Source of the DNA: Sphingomonas sp. PP-CE-1G-424
GTDB taxonomy: Bacteria; Pseudomonadota; Alphaproteobacteria; Sphingomonadales; Sphingomonadaceae
Direction of reading: 5' to 3'
NCBI RefSeq assembly: GCF_004341085.1
Contig: NZ_SLXW01000002.1
Location: 310,001 to 374,000, forward strand
Length of the DNA: 64,000 nucleotides
Within the stretch, counting starts at the first letter, position 1; every line of letters starts with the position of its first letter. A program made the translations under genes and the position numbers. Below are positions 63,784-64,000 of this stretch, piece by piece. The notes beneath the pieces are model-generated. The model worked only from the letters and a program-made list of their open reading frames with translations. It was not told where the DNA came from and made no database searches.

Positions 63784-64000
63784 GTGCCGCCGTCGCCCGT
63801 GTCTTCGTGTCGTATCGCCGACCTCGCTGCGGCGCGCGCGCTGTTCGCGGGGCTGCGTGATGCCACGGTAGAGACGGTCGCGGTCGCGTATCTTGATCCG
63901 AATCGGAGGCTTCTCGGGATGCGGCATGTCGTCGGGGGGCGGGATCAGGTGGCGATCTCGATCCGGACGGTCGCGGTGGATGCACTGGCGTTTGGCGCGG
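63784..64000 (+). CDS. RadC-like JAB/MPN domain protein, N-terminal part (runs off the window)
   Basis: Open frame from GTG at 63784 (or 63799) to the window edge. The translation contains [40 protein letters not shown] and [17 protein letters not shown], which matches the start of the RadC/JAB domain (in RadC the corresponding block is followed by the metal motif HxHP). About 70 residues are visible, and the metal ligands lie outside the window. RadC-like proteins are putative metallopeptidases often found in mobile or repair contexts; function is unclear. It is divergent from thyA with an 85-base spacer. Confidence 0.7.
   Translation, partial: MPPSPVSSCRIADLAAARALFAGLRDATVETVAVAYLDPNRRLLGMRHVVGGRDQVAISIRTVAVDALAFGA

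Overview
This 64 kb window is a stretch of high-GC alphaproteobacterial core chromosome, most likely from Sphingomonas or a close sphingomonad. The evidence is the block nadD-rsfS-rlmH-envC-like-ctpA, Coq7, the ileS-lspA-DUF3035 operon, an alphaproteobacterial RNase E with an acidic insertion in its S1 domain and a terminal GWW motif, and dense intergenic palindromic repeats. I see no rRNA, tRNA, CRISPR array, transposase, integrase or phage gene.

Layout. 1-13.5 kb (mostly +): the 3' end of ptsP, a RodZ-like HTH protein, cpoB, tilS, ftsH, a small secreted protein, nadD-rsfS-rlmH, an EnvC-like degenerate LytM factor, ctpA, a DsbB-like protein, coq7, a secreted protein and a DUF2306 membrane protein. 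13.7-19 kb: an InhA/DJ-1-like protein, a DedA protein, an aldo/keto reductase, and a minus-strand pair of a radical SAM/HhH protein and a DUF4130-UdgX fusion. 19-25 kb (-): a 58-residue membrane protein, smc, two DsbA-like proteins and dciA. 25-28 kb (+): mutY, a serine hydrolase and nudC. 28-32 kb (-): a luciferase-like monooxygenase and a subtilase-autotransporter. 32-34.5 kb (+): HAD phosphatase, dapD, glpX. 34.7-42.4 kb (-): an ABC exporter, a third DsbA-like protein, an M48 peptidase and rne. 42.9-46.4 kb (+): an amidase and an OPT transporter. 46.6-50.8 kb (-): GH130, a glycosyltransferase-toroid protein and queF. 51-56.3 kb (+): an iron-sulfur photolyase, a sulfurtransferase, a cystathionine beta-lyase-like enzyme, bluB and a TorF porin. 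56.6-63.7 kb (-): DUF3035, lspA, ileS, ribF, folA, a hemerythrin protein and thyA. A truncated RadC-like gene starts divergently at the right edge.

The genes are mainly housekeeping, with a strong envelope theme (CpoB, FtsH, EnvC-like factor, CtpA, amidase, LspA, several Dsb-like proteins, M48 peptidase) and a DNA repair/replication theme (UdgX, radical SAM partner, SMC, DciA, MutY, photolyase, RadC-like).

The most unusual signals are these. (1) Two palindromic elements of the kinds that otherwise litter the intergenic spaces lie in frame inside ileS, much like Rickettsia palindromic elements. (2) At least six palindromic repeat families are interspersed, plus a longer three-copy element with conserved ends. 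(3) The UdgX/radical SAM pair is a repair or base-modification unit of unknown substrate. (4) A GH130 enzyme is paired with a glycosyltransferase carrying a large C-terminal helical domain. (5) A hairpin after ftsH buries the Shine-Dalgarno of the next gene. No tool was run; family calls rest on recognising motifs in the translations.
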